Source: Arthrobacter sp. TPD3018 (lineage in GTDB: Bacteria; Pseudomonadota; Alphaproteobacteria; Sphingomonadales; Sphingomonadaceae). From it: a stretch of DNA of 51,972 nucleotides. The stretch covers positions 1-51,972 of the forward strand of contig QDFQ01000010.1 in assembly GCA_003075315.1 (NCBI GenBank), read 5' to 3'. The notes under the pieces are model-generated. The model saw only the letters and a list, made by a program, of their open reading frames with translations, searched no databases and was not told the origin of the DNA. The translations under genes and the position numbers were made by a program. This document shows, in pieces, positions 1-8,756 of this stretch (the first letter of the stretch is position 1; each line of letters begins with the position of its first letter).

Positions 1-2
1 TG

Positions 3-77
3 CTCGACCGCATTACCCACCACTGCGACATCGTCGAGACCGGCAACGACAGCTGGCGCTTCAAGCACCGCAGCTGA
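3..77 (+). CDS. istB: IstB-like transposition helper ATPase, C-terminal fragment
   Basis: Only the last 24 residues are in the window. The stretch ITHHCDIVETGNDSWRFK is the characteristic C-terminus of IS21 IstB proteins. IstB is an AAA+ ATPase that assists the IstA transposase in choosing and capturing the target. The start and Walker motifs lie upstream of position 1, so whether the gene is intact cannot be judged. It is followed by the IS end, as expected of istB, the last gene of the element. Confidence 0.85.
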   Translation, partial: LDRITHHCDIVETGNDSWRFKHRS

Positions 78-102
78 CGCCTGGGGCACCGGCAGAAAAC
101 GC

Positions 103-161
103 TTCGCACTGGTTGCGCCTCCGGTCGGGCTACGCCCGCCCTACGCCGCAACCAGTGCGAA
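103..161. terminator. Perfect 15-bp inverted repeat after istB
   Basis: Arms at 103-117 and 147-161 are exact reverse complements, with a 29-nt spacer, starting 26 bases after the istB stop. This could act as a transcription terminator for the IS genes or as a structure that blocks read-through. No U-tract follows, so a Rho-independent role is not certain. Confidence 0.5.
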
Positions 162-217
162 CGGCGCGCCCGTCATACCCGTTACGCGGCTCGACGAGGG
201 GGGTCCCTTTTGCACGC

Positions 218-1087
218 CTATAGGGGGTCCTTTTTGGACGCCGATTGACACTGTTCGGCAGTCGCTGGCCTGTCCTCGAACCGGTACTGGATCGGCTCGA
301 AAATCACCGACCACAGCTCACGTGGCAAATCGCCGTGTTCATAGTTCCATTCGTCAGGCTGAAGGTGGACGGGTGGCTCATCCGGCACCAAGGCTTGCAG
401 ATTCCGGTATGCGCTAAATCCATCAATTTCAGCCTTCAGCGCAGCAGCCTGCTTTTGCAAAACATCGAGGTCATCCTCCGGCTCGCCCGCGTCCTCACGA
501 TCCCGCTCGCTTTTTGCGATACCCAGCGCATCGCTGAGATCGTTGGCCATTTCCCCATTGAGGGTTGCGGCCAGCGCAGCGATCACGGCATTGGGCATGT
601 CCTTGACGGCTTCCGCCTTGAGCCCTGCCCCTTTTAGCCGCCGGACGAACGTCATCAAAGACTTGCCAGGTTCCTGTTCCTGGCGTTCCATGACGCTGAG
701 CGCCGCGAGCTTCTGTGTGGCCAGCAGTTGGCCTGCGACGGAGTGCTTCATCACCATCTGAGATGTGAAGGCGATGATCCGGTCATTGTACCATTGCAGG
801 CGCTCGAGGTCCTGAAGGATGGCTTTTGGGGAGGCCTTGTGAACCCATGGCAACTCTGCGGCATTCCTCTCGCGCCGGTCTCCCGTCGCTGCGCTCTCGG
901 CCGTAGCTAGCCTCGGAGCTAGTCCGCCGGTGAGTTCCGACAGCAGGTCACCGAGCTCTATGCCCTGAGCCACCTTGGTCGGAATCGCGCGGCTGTTCTC
1001 TGCAAGTCGGCGTGACACCGAGAGGTAATCGGCAAGCTCCTCAGGTTCCAGCGCGTGTCGCAGAAGGTCCATTTCTAACTTATTCAT
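218..1087 (-). pseudogene. Unknown protein truncated at its C-terminus by the IS21 insertion
   Basis: The frame encodes 289 residues, but the last ten (CQSASKKDPL) and the stop come from the IS21 terminal repeat at 218-250. The native gene is therefore broken after about residue 279. The protein is acidic and largely helical in appearance, with a predicted coiled-coil-like stretch around residues 205-225 (DVLQKQAAALKAEIDGFS). It has no signal peptide, and I recognise no catalytic motif or family. The start ATG at 1087 is the first in frame. It lies next to accessory genes, so it is probably a plasmid- or island-borne gene of unknown role. Confidence 0.7.
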
Positions 1088-1994
1088 ACATTGAGGCTCT
1101 CTTAAATCACCTGGCAGGCTGAGCTGCTCCCCTCCTGTCGGGTGGTATGATCTGAGATGAACTGGCGGAGCAGTTCGGGCTGAGCCAAGGGTTGATCAAT
1201 CCGACCCTCAGTCAGGAGCGAAGCGCCCGACGGAAGGCTGTCGGCAGCAATGAAAAGCAGTCCAGCGACGTTCTGACCGACGAAGGGGAGACCGGCACCA
1301 AGGCGCAGCGCTTAGCGCGACAACGGGAGATGAGGCGCAATACCTACAATTTGGTGCAGGCACCAAGATTGTACGCGCGCCCCTTCGGAGCGTTGGATCG
1401 GCCTTTTGGCCGAGGTGGTCGGCTCACGCCGACCAGCGCTATCGCGGGAGAAGCGGCTTCGCCGCTCCAGGTCCGTCACCACTTCCTACTTCCTCATTGA
1501 TCAACACTTCAGCGGATCAACAAGGTCTCAAGGCGCCGCCCAAGCCGACGGCGGATAATTTACGAACGCAAGTCGCGGGCCCCGGGACGGGCTCGACGAC
1601 CGCGGGCGTGATATCCCGCGCTCGCGTTCCGCTCCAAATAGACAGATGCAGAGCCCACGCAGCGCGTCGAGCAGCAGACCCATAATCGAGAAGATGAGCT
1701 CGCTCACACGCGCCACCACTCGCTGCGGCAACACGGCCGCCATGAGACGATGATGAGGTCGCCAGCCTGCATACCCTACCTTTTAGGATGTGGCCGCTCG
1801 CCCAACCAGAGCCAAACCAACAAAAAAGATTGGGAAGGGTCAGGCTGAAGGAAAAAGACCGACAAATGCTCCGGTTTCCGGCCGGGCCCTTCATCGCCAC
1901 TGACCGGTGTTCCTGCCGGCCGTCCCTAGCATCAGCGCACCGCCTCCGTCGCTCTTTCGACGGGGAGTCACGCGCGCTTGTCACGGAGCTTAAC
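1088..1994. other. Gene-poor spacer with a decayed frame and hairpins
   Basis: No convincing gene is visible. An open frame at 1156-1500 begins directly after a stop with DELAEQFGLSQG. It looks like part of a helix-turn-helix or partition-type protein but has no proper start, so it is probably a remnant. A short minus-strand frame (1528-1743) encodes a 71-residue peptide with one hydrophobic stretch and no ribosome-binding site. Hairpins are seen at 1416-1435 (8-bp stem, 4-nt loop) and around 1399-1412. The promoter for the downstream gene array must lie in the right-hand part. Confidence 0.5.
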
Positions 1995-2651
1995 ATGCTT
2001 CCTCTGCCTGTCCTAACAACCGTAACCATCGCCCGGCTCGATATCGGCCACCATCTCAACCGTCCCCGAGCCATACCCATTGGCGCAGCCGCGCTGACGG
2101 GCCGCGTCCAAGGATCGGGAGTCCACTTTCACCTCGACAGCTTCGTGCTGCAGCCGTCCGATCCCGCAGAAAAACTGCTCGTATGGCTGGACCAACGGTT
2201 GGCCGAGGAGCAGGTCACTATTGCAGGGTACCAGCTAGCTGGGGCGACCGCCCTGCTCGATGCCTTGCCAGGTGCGTACTGGTCGTCGGGGCTGCGCAGC
2301 ATGGCAGGCCTAGGTGCCCAGCCGGTCATGAGCCTGTCCGCGCGAGATCTGCGCGGCGCCCCCCTGACCTTCGAGCAGGCGTGCCTTCACGCGGGTATCC
2401 GATGCTCCCGGATCGAAAGTAGCATGCGTTTCTCCGCGTGGTGCCGAAGCGTCACCGAGCAGATCGATCACCAAACTCAGGTGGATGCGATCGCGGCCTG
2501 GCGGCTCATCATGAAACGCTTGTCTTCGCTGGACCAGCATGGCGCGAGGGTTGTCGACGCAATGGACGAGCATCTTGCAGGTTGGCTGCGCGCTAGCTCG
2601 AACGGAGCGGCCAGCCTTCACGCATGCGATATCGCCGCGATCGGCAACTGA
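1995..2651 (+). CDS. Exonuclease-fold-like protein of unknown function (degenerate copy 1)
   Basis: This is a protein of 218 residues. I chose the ATG at 1995 because GGAG lies seven bases upstream and the frame before it has no protein-like character. I do not recognise a named family. The layout resembles the exonuclease two genes downstream: an N-terminal strand with an Asp (IARLDIGHH, D16), a middle block (LVWLDQRLAEEQVTIAGY) and a C-terminal helix (VDAIAAWRLIMKRL) that recalls the third DEDD motif. The second catalytic Asp is replaced (AGATALLDAL), so activity is doubtful. It is the first gene of a co-directional array with 33-49 bp spacings. Homology to the downstream exonuclease is my inference. 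Confidence 0.6.
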   Translation: MLPLPVLTTVTIARLDIGHHLNRPRAIPIGAAALTGRVQGSGVHFHLDSFVLQPSDPAEKLLVWLDQRLAEEQVTIAGYQLAGATALLDALPGAYWSSGLRSMAGLGAQPVMSLSARDLRGAPLTFEQACLHAGIRCSRIESSMRFSAWCRSVTEQIDHQTQVDAIAAWRLIMKRLSSLDQHGARVVDAMDEHLAGWLRASSNGAASLHACDIAAIGN

Positions 2652-2693
2652 CATGCCTCGCCGCCTTCGCGGCTTCTTATCAAAGGATATCTC

Positions 2694-3350
2694 ATGAACT
2701 TGATCGATCTCTCGATCGCGGAGCGTGGCTACGCGCCCGCGTCGATCGCCCTTGCCCTTCGAACAATCGGCGCCTGTCCCGCCGCCGGTCATCGACCGGA
2801 TGGCCGCATCCTCTGCGGCATCGGCCTGCTCAACGTCACGCCGGACGATACTGGTGGCTACAGCTTCGCTGCCGACGCCCGGTGCCTTGAGGAAGGTGAG
2901 ACACAACTCGCCCTTCTCGACTGGCTCGAGCCACAGGTCCCTGTCTCCGGCGCGATCGTCAGTTGGCCCAATTGGGGGAGTGTCCCGCGTCGTCTGCGCG
3001 CGCTCGCCGATCCCGTGCGGCATCCAAGCATCGTCGCCGCCGCGACAGACCCGGTCGGTCGCTGGCGCGATATGCCCCGTGGGCACTGCTGGCATCTCCG
3101 CCAGGCACGCGCGCACCTCATGCCGTGCATGTGCCCGCCCGGCACTCCCGTCGACGCTTGCGCCGCCGCGATGCCGGCCGTCCTGCTGCCAGACTCGGTC
3201 ACCACTGCCAACGCGCTCATTGACGAGGCAATCGCCGGATGGCGGTCCTGGACACAGGGCTTCGGCAATTTCGACGACGCCGACCACCCCGCACAAACCG
3301 CACTTCGAGCGCTTGATCGCTGGCGCGCCGAGCAGGCCGCCATCCGCTGA
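2694..3350 (+). CDS. Exonuclease-fold-like protein of unknown function (degenerate copy 2)
   Basis: This protein also has 218 residues. AAAGGA lies a few bases before the ATG. No named family is recognised. A central block (EGETQLALLDWLEPQVP followed by VSWPNW) lines up with the DETAVLKSFF...VTWGGF block of the next gene. A late helix (ANALIDEAIAGWRSW) falls where the third exonuclease motif would be. None of the expected metal-binding acids is in a convincing position. A short Cys/His-rich part (MPCMCPP, GHCWH) is unusual. It lies 42 bp after the first gene and 49 bp before the third, so it probably shares their transcript. Confidence 0.6.
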   Translation: MNLIDLSIAERGYAPASIALALRTIGACPAAGHRPDGRILCGIGLLNVTPDDTGGYSFAADARCLEEGETQLALLDWLEPQVPVSGAIVSWPNWGSVPRRLRALADPVRHPSIVAAATDPVGRWRDMPRGHCWHLRQARAHLMPCMCPPGTPVDACAAAMPAVLLPDSVTTANALIDEAIAGWRSWTQGFGNFDDADHPAQTALRALDRWRAEQAAIR

Positions 3351-3399
3351 CCTTCCCCAATCGACATTCGGGCGCGCGAGTGCCCGCCGGAGAATCGCC

Positions 3400-4263
3400 A
3401 TGCACCACGACCTGACCTCGCTCTGGAAGAGCGACACGCCCCGCTTCGTCGTCGTCCTCGATGCCGAATGCAGCTATGACCATGAAGCGCATGCCCGCTA
3501 CCAAGCGAGCGAGCGTTTTCTGCCCGCCGATTCCGCGCATCTGTCGCCCCGCGAATTGCGTGCCGACCCACGCGTGACGCCGCGCTGGCCGTGCCACCGG
3601 ATCACGACGCTGAGTTGGCTGGTGATGACGGAGGCCGAGGACGGCCTACGCCCGATCCAACTGGAAACGCGCGGCCTGCCGGAACAAGACGAAACTGCTG
3701 TCCTGAAGTCGTTTTTCGCCGATATGGAGCGGCTCGGCCGCGTTCAGATCGTGACGTGGGGCGGATTTCACTCCGACCTGCCGCAGATCCTCATCGGAGC
3801 AATCGACGCCGGGTTGCAGCTACCGTCGGGCCTGACCGGCCTGTTGTCGCCGTGGCGGCGCGATGCCTCGGGGCACGTCGATCTCTGCACCGAAATGTGC
3901 GGCGGCGCAGCACCTGCGCACCTTGCCGAGGTCGCCGCCCGGCTGGGGATCCCGGCTAAACTGATCTGTCGGCCGGACCTCGTCTCCAAACTGATGCAGC
4001 AGGGCAAATGGTCGGCCGTGCGCTCGGTCTGTGAGGGCGATGTATGGACCACCGCGGCCCTGCTGATGCGCTGGCGCCATCTGCGCGGCGGCACCGCATC
4101 CGCGCTGGCAGCGGGAAGGCGATTGACCACATTCATCGCCGAGCATTGTTCGCACCGCTCCTACGCCGCCGACTGGAAGAGATACGGCGACGACCTGCTC
4201 GCCGCGTCCTTCGCGGCAGAAGCCCGCAAACTGGAAATCCTGAGAGCCTCGGCCTGCAACTGA
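3400..4263 (+). CDS. Predicted 3'-5' exonuclease (DNA polymerase B exonuclease-like)
   Basis: A protein of 287 residues. The ATG at 3400 follows CCGGAGAA. It carries the three motifs of DEDD exonucleases: VVLDAECS (D21, E23), WGGFHSDLPQI (D126), and a C-terminal VCEGDVWTTAALLMRWRHL (D214). The last is very like the YCExDVxxTxxLxxR motif of the predicted PolB-like exonuclease family (Pfam DNA_pol_B_exo2, from memory). The catalytic Tyr/His before the last Asp is not obvious. It is a soluble protein that probably trims single-stranded DNA ends. It sits third in an array leading into methyltransferase-helicase-nuclease genes, so a role in island maintenance or defence is possible. Confidence 0.75.
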   Translation: MHHDLTSLWKSDTPRFVVVLDAECSYDHEAHARYQASERFLPADSAHLSPRELRADPRVTPRWPCHRITTLSWLVMTEAEDGLRPIQLETRGLPEQDETAVLKSFFADMERLGRVQIVTWGGFHSDLPQILIGAIDAGLQLPSGLTGLLSPWRRDASGHVDLCTEMCGGAAPAHLAEVAARLGIPAKLICRPDLVSKLMQQGKWSAVRSVCEGDVWTTAALLMRWRHLRGGTASALAAGRRLTTFIAEHCSHRSYAADWKRYGDDLLAASFAAEARKLEILRASACN

Positions 4264-4311
4264 GCCGTGATGGTGGCCTCTTTGAAGGGGCGGAAAAGAA
4301 GGAATTGAACG

Positions 4312-4851
4312 ATGAGCATCATTGAATCAATGGACACGATGCAGGCCTGGACGGTCGGCCTGCGCCGCGCCATGGGCTATCCGCAGTATGCGCCCATTGG
4401 CAATCCGATCAGCTACGCCTCGGGTGGGCGCAAGAATTTCGCCGAGGCGCTCGATATCGCCGCCATCGTCGAGCAGACGAACCGTGACTTAATCCTCGTC
4501 GTATTCGACTTACCCATCGCCGACGGGCCGGTCGGCATCTCGCTCGCCACCCGCGGCAACATCCTTGTCGACTGGCACGCCGATGTGCAGCCCTACCTCG
4601 CCAGCGACGACGGGACCATCGAACTGCTCAGCGACACGCACCGCTGGTCGGTCGGGCCACGCGCCATCCTGACCGCGTCGCCGCTGCCAACCCGCAGCCG
4701 CATCAAGCGCGGCATCGAACGCGCGCACCGGCGCTGGCGGGAAGCCGCCGATCAGATGCGCGGCATCGAACTCCCCGGGTCGTTCTTCATCCCCGCAGGC
4801 GGGAGTTACGCCGACGCGATGCCGATGGAGGCGCTGCGGGCAGCGGCGTGA
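4312..4851 (+). CDS. Unknown protein, 179 residues
   Basis: The start at 4312 has AAGGAA upstream, and the gene is 48 bp after the exonuclease gene. No family is recognised. The protein is soluble. Its centre looks like a mixed alpha/beta fold (LILVVFDLPIADGPVGISLA), followed by a very basic helix (RSRIKRGIERAHRRWREAAD) that could bind nucleic acid. It ends 33 bp before the methyltransferase gene, and codon use matches its neighbours. It may be an accessory part of the following system or an unrelated island gene; nothing in the sequence decides. Confidence 0.6.
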   Translation: MSIIESMDTMQAWTVGLRRAMGYPQYAPIGNPISYASGGRKNFAEALDIAAIVEQTNRDLILVVFDLPIADGPVGISLATRGNILVDWHADVQPYLASDDGTIELLSDTHRWSVGPRAILTASPLPTRSRIKRGIERAHRRWREAADQMRGIELPGSFFIPAGGSYADAMPMEALRAAA

Positions 4852-4884
4852 TGCGCCACGACAGCCGATGACTATCGGGCGGAC

Positions 4885-7791
4885 ATGACCTATCGTCCGC
4901 CCGATGAATCAGCCCCGCCGATGCGGGCCAGCCTGTTGGACCTGACGAACCGAATGAACGCCGTCGAAATCGAAGAAGCCGTATCCGACCTCGTCCAACA
5001 GCAGTTCGACGCCGCCGAATTCCCGTTCCAGTTCATCACCGCATTCGGCGCCAAGAAGGCGACCGTCGACCGCCTGCGCGCGACGAAGAACGGCACCAAC
5101 CAGTCAGACGTCGGCGGCGTCCTGCAGCGCAACAACATCCATATCGGTATCGCCCCTGCAGGGGAGGTCGGCGCGACGCTCGCTGCCTTACGCGCTAGCC
5201 CCAAGACCGTCAGCGCCAAGGCCAAGTTCCTGCTCGCCACAGATGGCGAGACGGTAGAGGGCGAGGATCTGGTCGGTGGCGACGTCATCGCCTGTCCTTA
5301 TTCCGAACTGCCGCGCCATTTCGCGACCTTCCTGCCGCTGGCGGGCATCTCGACGGTCAAGGAGATCAAGAACAACCCCATCGACGTCAAGGCGACGGGG
5401 CGGCTCAACAAGCTGTATGTCGAGCTGCTCAAGGACAATCCGGACTGGGCGATCGAGGAGCGGCGGCACGAGCTGAACCAGTTCATGGCGCGGCTGATCT
5501 TCTGCTTCTTCGCCGAGGACACCGGCATCTTCCGCGAGAACCAGTTCACCGCCACCATCACCCAGATGAGCTATGCCGGGCACGGCGGCGGCGACGAGCA
5601 ATGGGGCAACACGCACGAGGTGCTGACCGAGTTGTTCCGCGCGATGGACACGCCGGTCACGCATCAGGGTAATCTCGACGAACGCTATCGCCGCGCGGCG
5701 GGCATCCGGCCCTATGCCGACGTCTTTCCCTATGTGAACGGCGGCCTGTTCACCGGCGCGACCGAGAGCCCACGCTTCAGCCGCACCGCGCGCGCCTATC
5801 TGCTGCGCGCGGGCGAGCTGGACTGGAAGGAGATCAACCCGGACATCTTCGGATCGATGATCCAGGCGGTCGCCGACGATGGCGAGCGCGGCGAGCTGGG
5901 GATGCATTATACCAGCGTGCCCAACATCCTGAAGGTGCTGAACCCGCTGTTCCTCGACGGCTTGCGCGGGCAGCTGGAGGCGGCGCGCGACAGCCGCCAG
6001 AAACTGCGCAACCTGCGGCGGCGTCTGTCGAACATACGCGTGTTCGACCCGGCGTGCGGATCGGGCAATTTCCTGGTCATCGCGTACAAGGAGATGCGCG
6101 CCATCGAGGCGGTGATCGTCGAGCGGCTGGGCGGCGAGGCCAATCTGAAGCTGGACGAGCGGCGCAGCGTCATCCCCTTGAGCAATTTCTACGGCATCGA
6201 AATCAAGGGCTTCGCCGCCGAGATCGCCCGCCTCGCGCTACTGATCGCCGAGTTCCAGGCGGACTGCCTATACCTCAGCCAGCAGGAAGCCCGCGCGATG
6301 GTGCTGCCGCTGCACAAGACGGGGCAGATTACCGTTGGGAACGCGCTGCGCGAGGATTGGCTGGAGGTGTGTCCGCCGGTGCGGGTGGCGACGGGCGTGG
6401 AGCCTGACCTTGCCGGGCCGACTGGAAGGCTGGCGCTGGAGGACATCGGCACCGCTAGCGACGCGTCAGTCGAAACATATGTCTGCGGCAACCCGCCTTA
6501 CAAAGGATATAACAAGCAGACTGAGGAACAAAAAGGTGATTTAAGGCGTGTCTTCGACCGCAAAACTGATAGCTGGAAATCCTTGGATTACGTGTCTGGT
6601 TGGTTTCAAAGATACGCCTCTCTACCGGATGCCAGCTGGCGAGGAGCGTTCGTGGCCACAAATTCAATCTGCCAAGGAGAGCATGCATCAATACTCTGGC
6701 CGGTTTTGCTTGCTGAAGGCGTATCGATAAAATTTGCCGTTCCAAATTTTCGTTGGGCTAATAACGCTGCAAAGAATGCAGTGGTGACAGTCTCTGTTTT
6801 GGGACTAACCCGTGGAAACGACGAAGAAAGGTCGATTTATGACGACGGCTTAAAGCGTGATGTAACGCAAATCAATCGTTACCTTGTTCCAGCGCCAGAT
6901 GTAAATATCCAGCCGACCCGAAATCAGATATCTGGCGCCGCCTACATGGACTTGGGTAACATGCCAAAAGATGGCGGCCATTTGTTGCTTGAGGGTCGCG
7001 ATAAAGATGATCTTCTACAAGAATGCCCCGGCGCGAGCAGATTTATATTTGATTTTGTAGGGTCTCAGGAATATGTTAAGGGCGTTGTTCGCCAATGCAT
7101 CTGGATAGAAGATCATGAAGTAGCCGATGCGATGCAACATAGCGCCATTGCTCGACGCCTTCACGGTGTTCAGGCGATGCGCCTTGCCAGCGAAGCTGAA
7201 TCAACTCGCGCATTTGCGAATAAACCGCATCGGTTTAAACAGATCCAAGGTCGTGGTCGACGTTCTACCATTGTTGTGCCGAAGGTCACTTCCGAACTCA
7301 GGCCATACCTGCCGGTTGGCCTTTTGTCAGCGGCGTCTGTCGTATCCGATAATGCTTTTGCTCTTTATGATGCACCAATCTGGAATATGGCGCTGATTGC
7401 CTCACGTCTTCACCTCGTCTGGATCGCGACCGTTTGCGGTAAGCTGGAGACGCGGTATCGCTACTCCAACACCCTCGGCTGGAACACCTTCCCAGTTCCT
7501 AAACTCACCGAACAGGACAAAGCCGACCTCACCCGCACCGGCGAGAACATCCTGCTCGCGCGTGAGGCGCATTTCCCTGCGACCATCGCCGATCTCTACG
7601 ATCCCGAGAACATGCCGGACGACCTGCGCCGCGCGCATGAGGAGAATGACGAGGTGCTGGAGCGCATCTATATTGGCCGCCGCTTCCGCAACGATACCGA
7701 GCGGTTGGAAAAGCTATTCGACCTCTACACCAAGATGACGGCGAACGCCGCGTCCAAGGGCAAGAGCACGAAGAAGAGTAAGGCTGCATGA
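4885..7791 (+). CDS. Large MmeI-like DNA methyltransferase (N6-adenine type), no nuclease domain seen
   Basis: A protein of 968 residues. It has the AdoMet-binding motif FDPACGSGNFL (387-397) and the catalytic NPPY (536-539) of gamma-class N6-adenine DNA methyltransferases. The long alpha-helical region before motif I (HELNQFMARLIFCFFAEDTG) and the C-terminal part (YRYSNTLGWNTFPVP) resemble type IIL/MmeI-like enzymes. The N-terminus lacks the PD-(D/E)xK endonuclease seen in MmeI, so cleavage probably depends on the partner genes. Bases about 6480-7440, which follow NPPY and should contain the target-recognition domain, are visibly AT-richer than the rest. The start at 4885 has weak ribosome-binding support; ATG 4921 is an alternative. 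It overlaps the next gene by ATGA. Confidence 0.85.
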   Translation: MTYRPPDESAPPMRASLLDLTNRMNAVEIEEAVSDLVQQQFDAAEFPFQFITAFGAKKATVDRLRATKNGTNQSDVGGVLQRNNIHIGIAPAGEVGATLAALRASPKTVSAKAKFLLATDGETVEGEDLVGGDVIACPYSELPRHFATFLPLAGISTVKEIKNNPIDVKATGRLNKLYVELLKDNPDWAIEERRHELNQFMARLIFCFFAEDTGIFRENQFTATITQMSYAGHGGGDEQWGNTHEVLTELFRAMDTPVTHQGNLDERYRRAAGIRPYADVFPYVNGGLFTGATESPRFSRTARAYLLRAGELDWKEINPDIFGSMIQAVADDGERGELGMHYTSVPNILKVLNPLFLDGLRGQLEAARDSRQKLRNLRRRLSNIRVFDPACGSGNFLVIAYKEMRAIEAVIVERLGGEANLKLDERRSVIPLSNFYGIEIKGFAAEIARLALLIAEFQADCLYLSQQEARAMVLPLHKTGQITVGNALREDWLEVCPPVRVATGVEPDLAGPTGRLALEDIGTASDASVETYVCGNPPYKGYNKQTEEQKGDLRRVFDRKTDSWKSLDYVSGWFQRYASLPDASWRGAFVATNSICQGEHASILWPVLLAEGVSIKFAVPNFRWANNAAKNAVVTVSVLGLTRGNDEERSIYDDGLKRDVTQINRYLVPAPDVNIQPTRNQISGAAYMDLGNMPKDGGHLLLEGRDKDDLLQECPGASRFIFDFVGSQEYVKGVVRQCIWIEDHEVADAMQHSAIARRLHGVQAMRLASEAESTRAFANKPHRFKQIQGRGRRSTIVVPKVTSELRPYLPVGLLSAASVVSDNAFALYDAPIWNMALIASRLHLVWIATVCGKLETRYRYSNTLGWNTFPVPKLTEQDKADLTRTGENILLAREAHFPATIADLYDPENMPDDLRRAHEENDEVLERIYIGRRFRNDTERLEKLFDLYTKMTANAASKGKSTKKSKAA

Positions 7792-8756
7792 TGGATCCGC
7801 TCGACGCGATCCGTCGCGACCCTCCGAACGTCTGGCTCACCAGCTTCTACGGCTTCGATCCCGCCAATTGGGGCTATCTCGGATTCAGCACGCCAGGGCA
7901 ACGGAAGGGGTTTATCGCCCGCAGCGAACCCGGCGTTCTCGTCGTCGTCTATGGCACCGGCACCGCCGCACCGGACGAACTTGGCAAGGTCATCGGCGTG
8001 CTTCAGTGCAGCCACCGGGTGAACAGTGCCAAGGCGTTCATGTCGCCGGTGGCTTGGGCTGCAAAGGAGCGTTCCGCCGAGTCTGCTGGAAAGTGGGAGC
8101 TCGGGGTGAAAGCGATACGCGCCTGGCGAGTGGCGCCGGAAAGCCGCCCGCTCATCGCCGAGTTCGCCAACGTAACCTATACGCCAGGCCGCGGACAGGC
8201 CATCGGTTCGCAGGGAATGCCGCTGACGGCGGCAGAGGCCCGCAAGCTGCTGGACATCGATCTGCAGGAGGTGCCGGTATTCGGCGAGATCCCGGTCATC
8301 GAGGCTGCCTTCGGGAAAGGCTCCGACGTCCTCTCGCCCACCAAGCCGGGGCCCGTATCGCAAAATCCGTTTATGGTGCGCGAGGCGGAGGGTCCGAAGA
8401 GCCTCTACATTCTCGTCCTCGACGGCGATACGGCAGCGTTTCTGGGCCGCGATGACAGCGGGCAGAAAATCATCAAGGTCGGTGTATCGATAACGCCAGT
8501 TGGCCGGTGCGACGATCACAACCGCGCACTGCCGCGAGGTGTCTTCTCATGGCGGGTGCTACGTTCGAATGACAACGTCGGCGCGGAGCCGTTTCCAAGG
8601 TCGCGTGCCGCGATCGAAGGTGAGACTGAAATGAAGCGTGTGCTGGTCGCCCACGGGCAATCGCTGGGCGGAGAGTTTTTCCTGGCCGGTGATCAAGCCA
8701 TCGACAGGGCTTGGAAGAGCGGCATGAAGAAAGCAAATGAGTGGGCCAGCCTGTGA
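7788..8756 (+). CDS. PUA/EVE-like domain fused to a GIY-YIG-like domain
   Basis: A protein of 322 residues whose start overlaps the methyltransferase stop (ATGA), so the two are translationally coupled. Residues about 14-160 (VWLTSFYGFDPANWGYLGFS ... GKVIGVLQCSHRV) resemble a PUA/EVE-type fold, a family known to read modified bases. Residues about 205-310 have the spacing of T5orf172-type GIY-YIG domains: SLYILVLD, IIKVGVS (229-235), R240, and a candidate catalytic Glu at 277-281 (EGETE). I infer a nuclease that may be steered by base modification. The domain calls are by pattern and not by alignment; the PUA part is the less certain. Confidence 0.6.
   Translation: MMDPLDAIRRDPPNVWLTSFYGFDPANWGYLGFSTPGQRKGFIARSEPGVLVVVYGTGTAAPDELGKVIGVLQCSHRVNSAKAFMSPVAWAAKERSAESAGKWELGVKAIRAWRVAPESRPLIAEFANVTYTPGRGQAIGSQGMPLTAAEARKLLDIDLQEVPVFGEIPVIEAAFGKGSDVLSPTKPGPVSQNPFMVREAEGPKSLYILVLDGDTAAFLGRDDSGQKIIKVGVSITPVGRCDDHNRALPRGVFSWRVLRSNDNVGAEPFPRSRAAIEGETEMKRVLVAHGQSLGGEFFLAGDQAIDRAWKSGMKKANEWASL

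Larger units (their letters stand above)
1..250 (+). mobile_element. Right end of an IS21-family insertion sequence (partial)
   Basis: The segment holds the last codons of an istB-like gene, a perfect 15-bp inverted repeat and, at 198-250, two direct copies of a GGGGGTCC-T-rich-ACGCC unit, ending in GATTGACA. Multiple terminal repeats of this kind and a TG...CA end are typical of IS21 elements. The element ends at about 250, where the reading frame of the neighbouring minus-strand gene stops looking native. The transposase gene istA and the left end are outside the window, so target duplication cannot be checked here. Confidence 0.85.
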
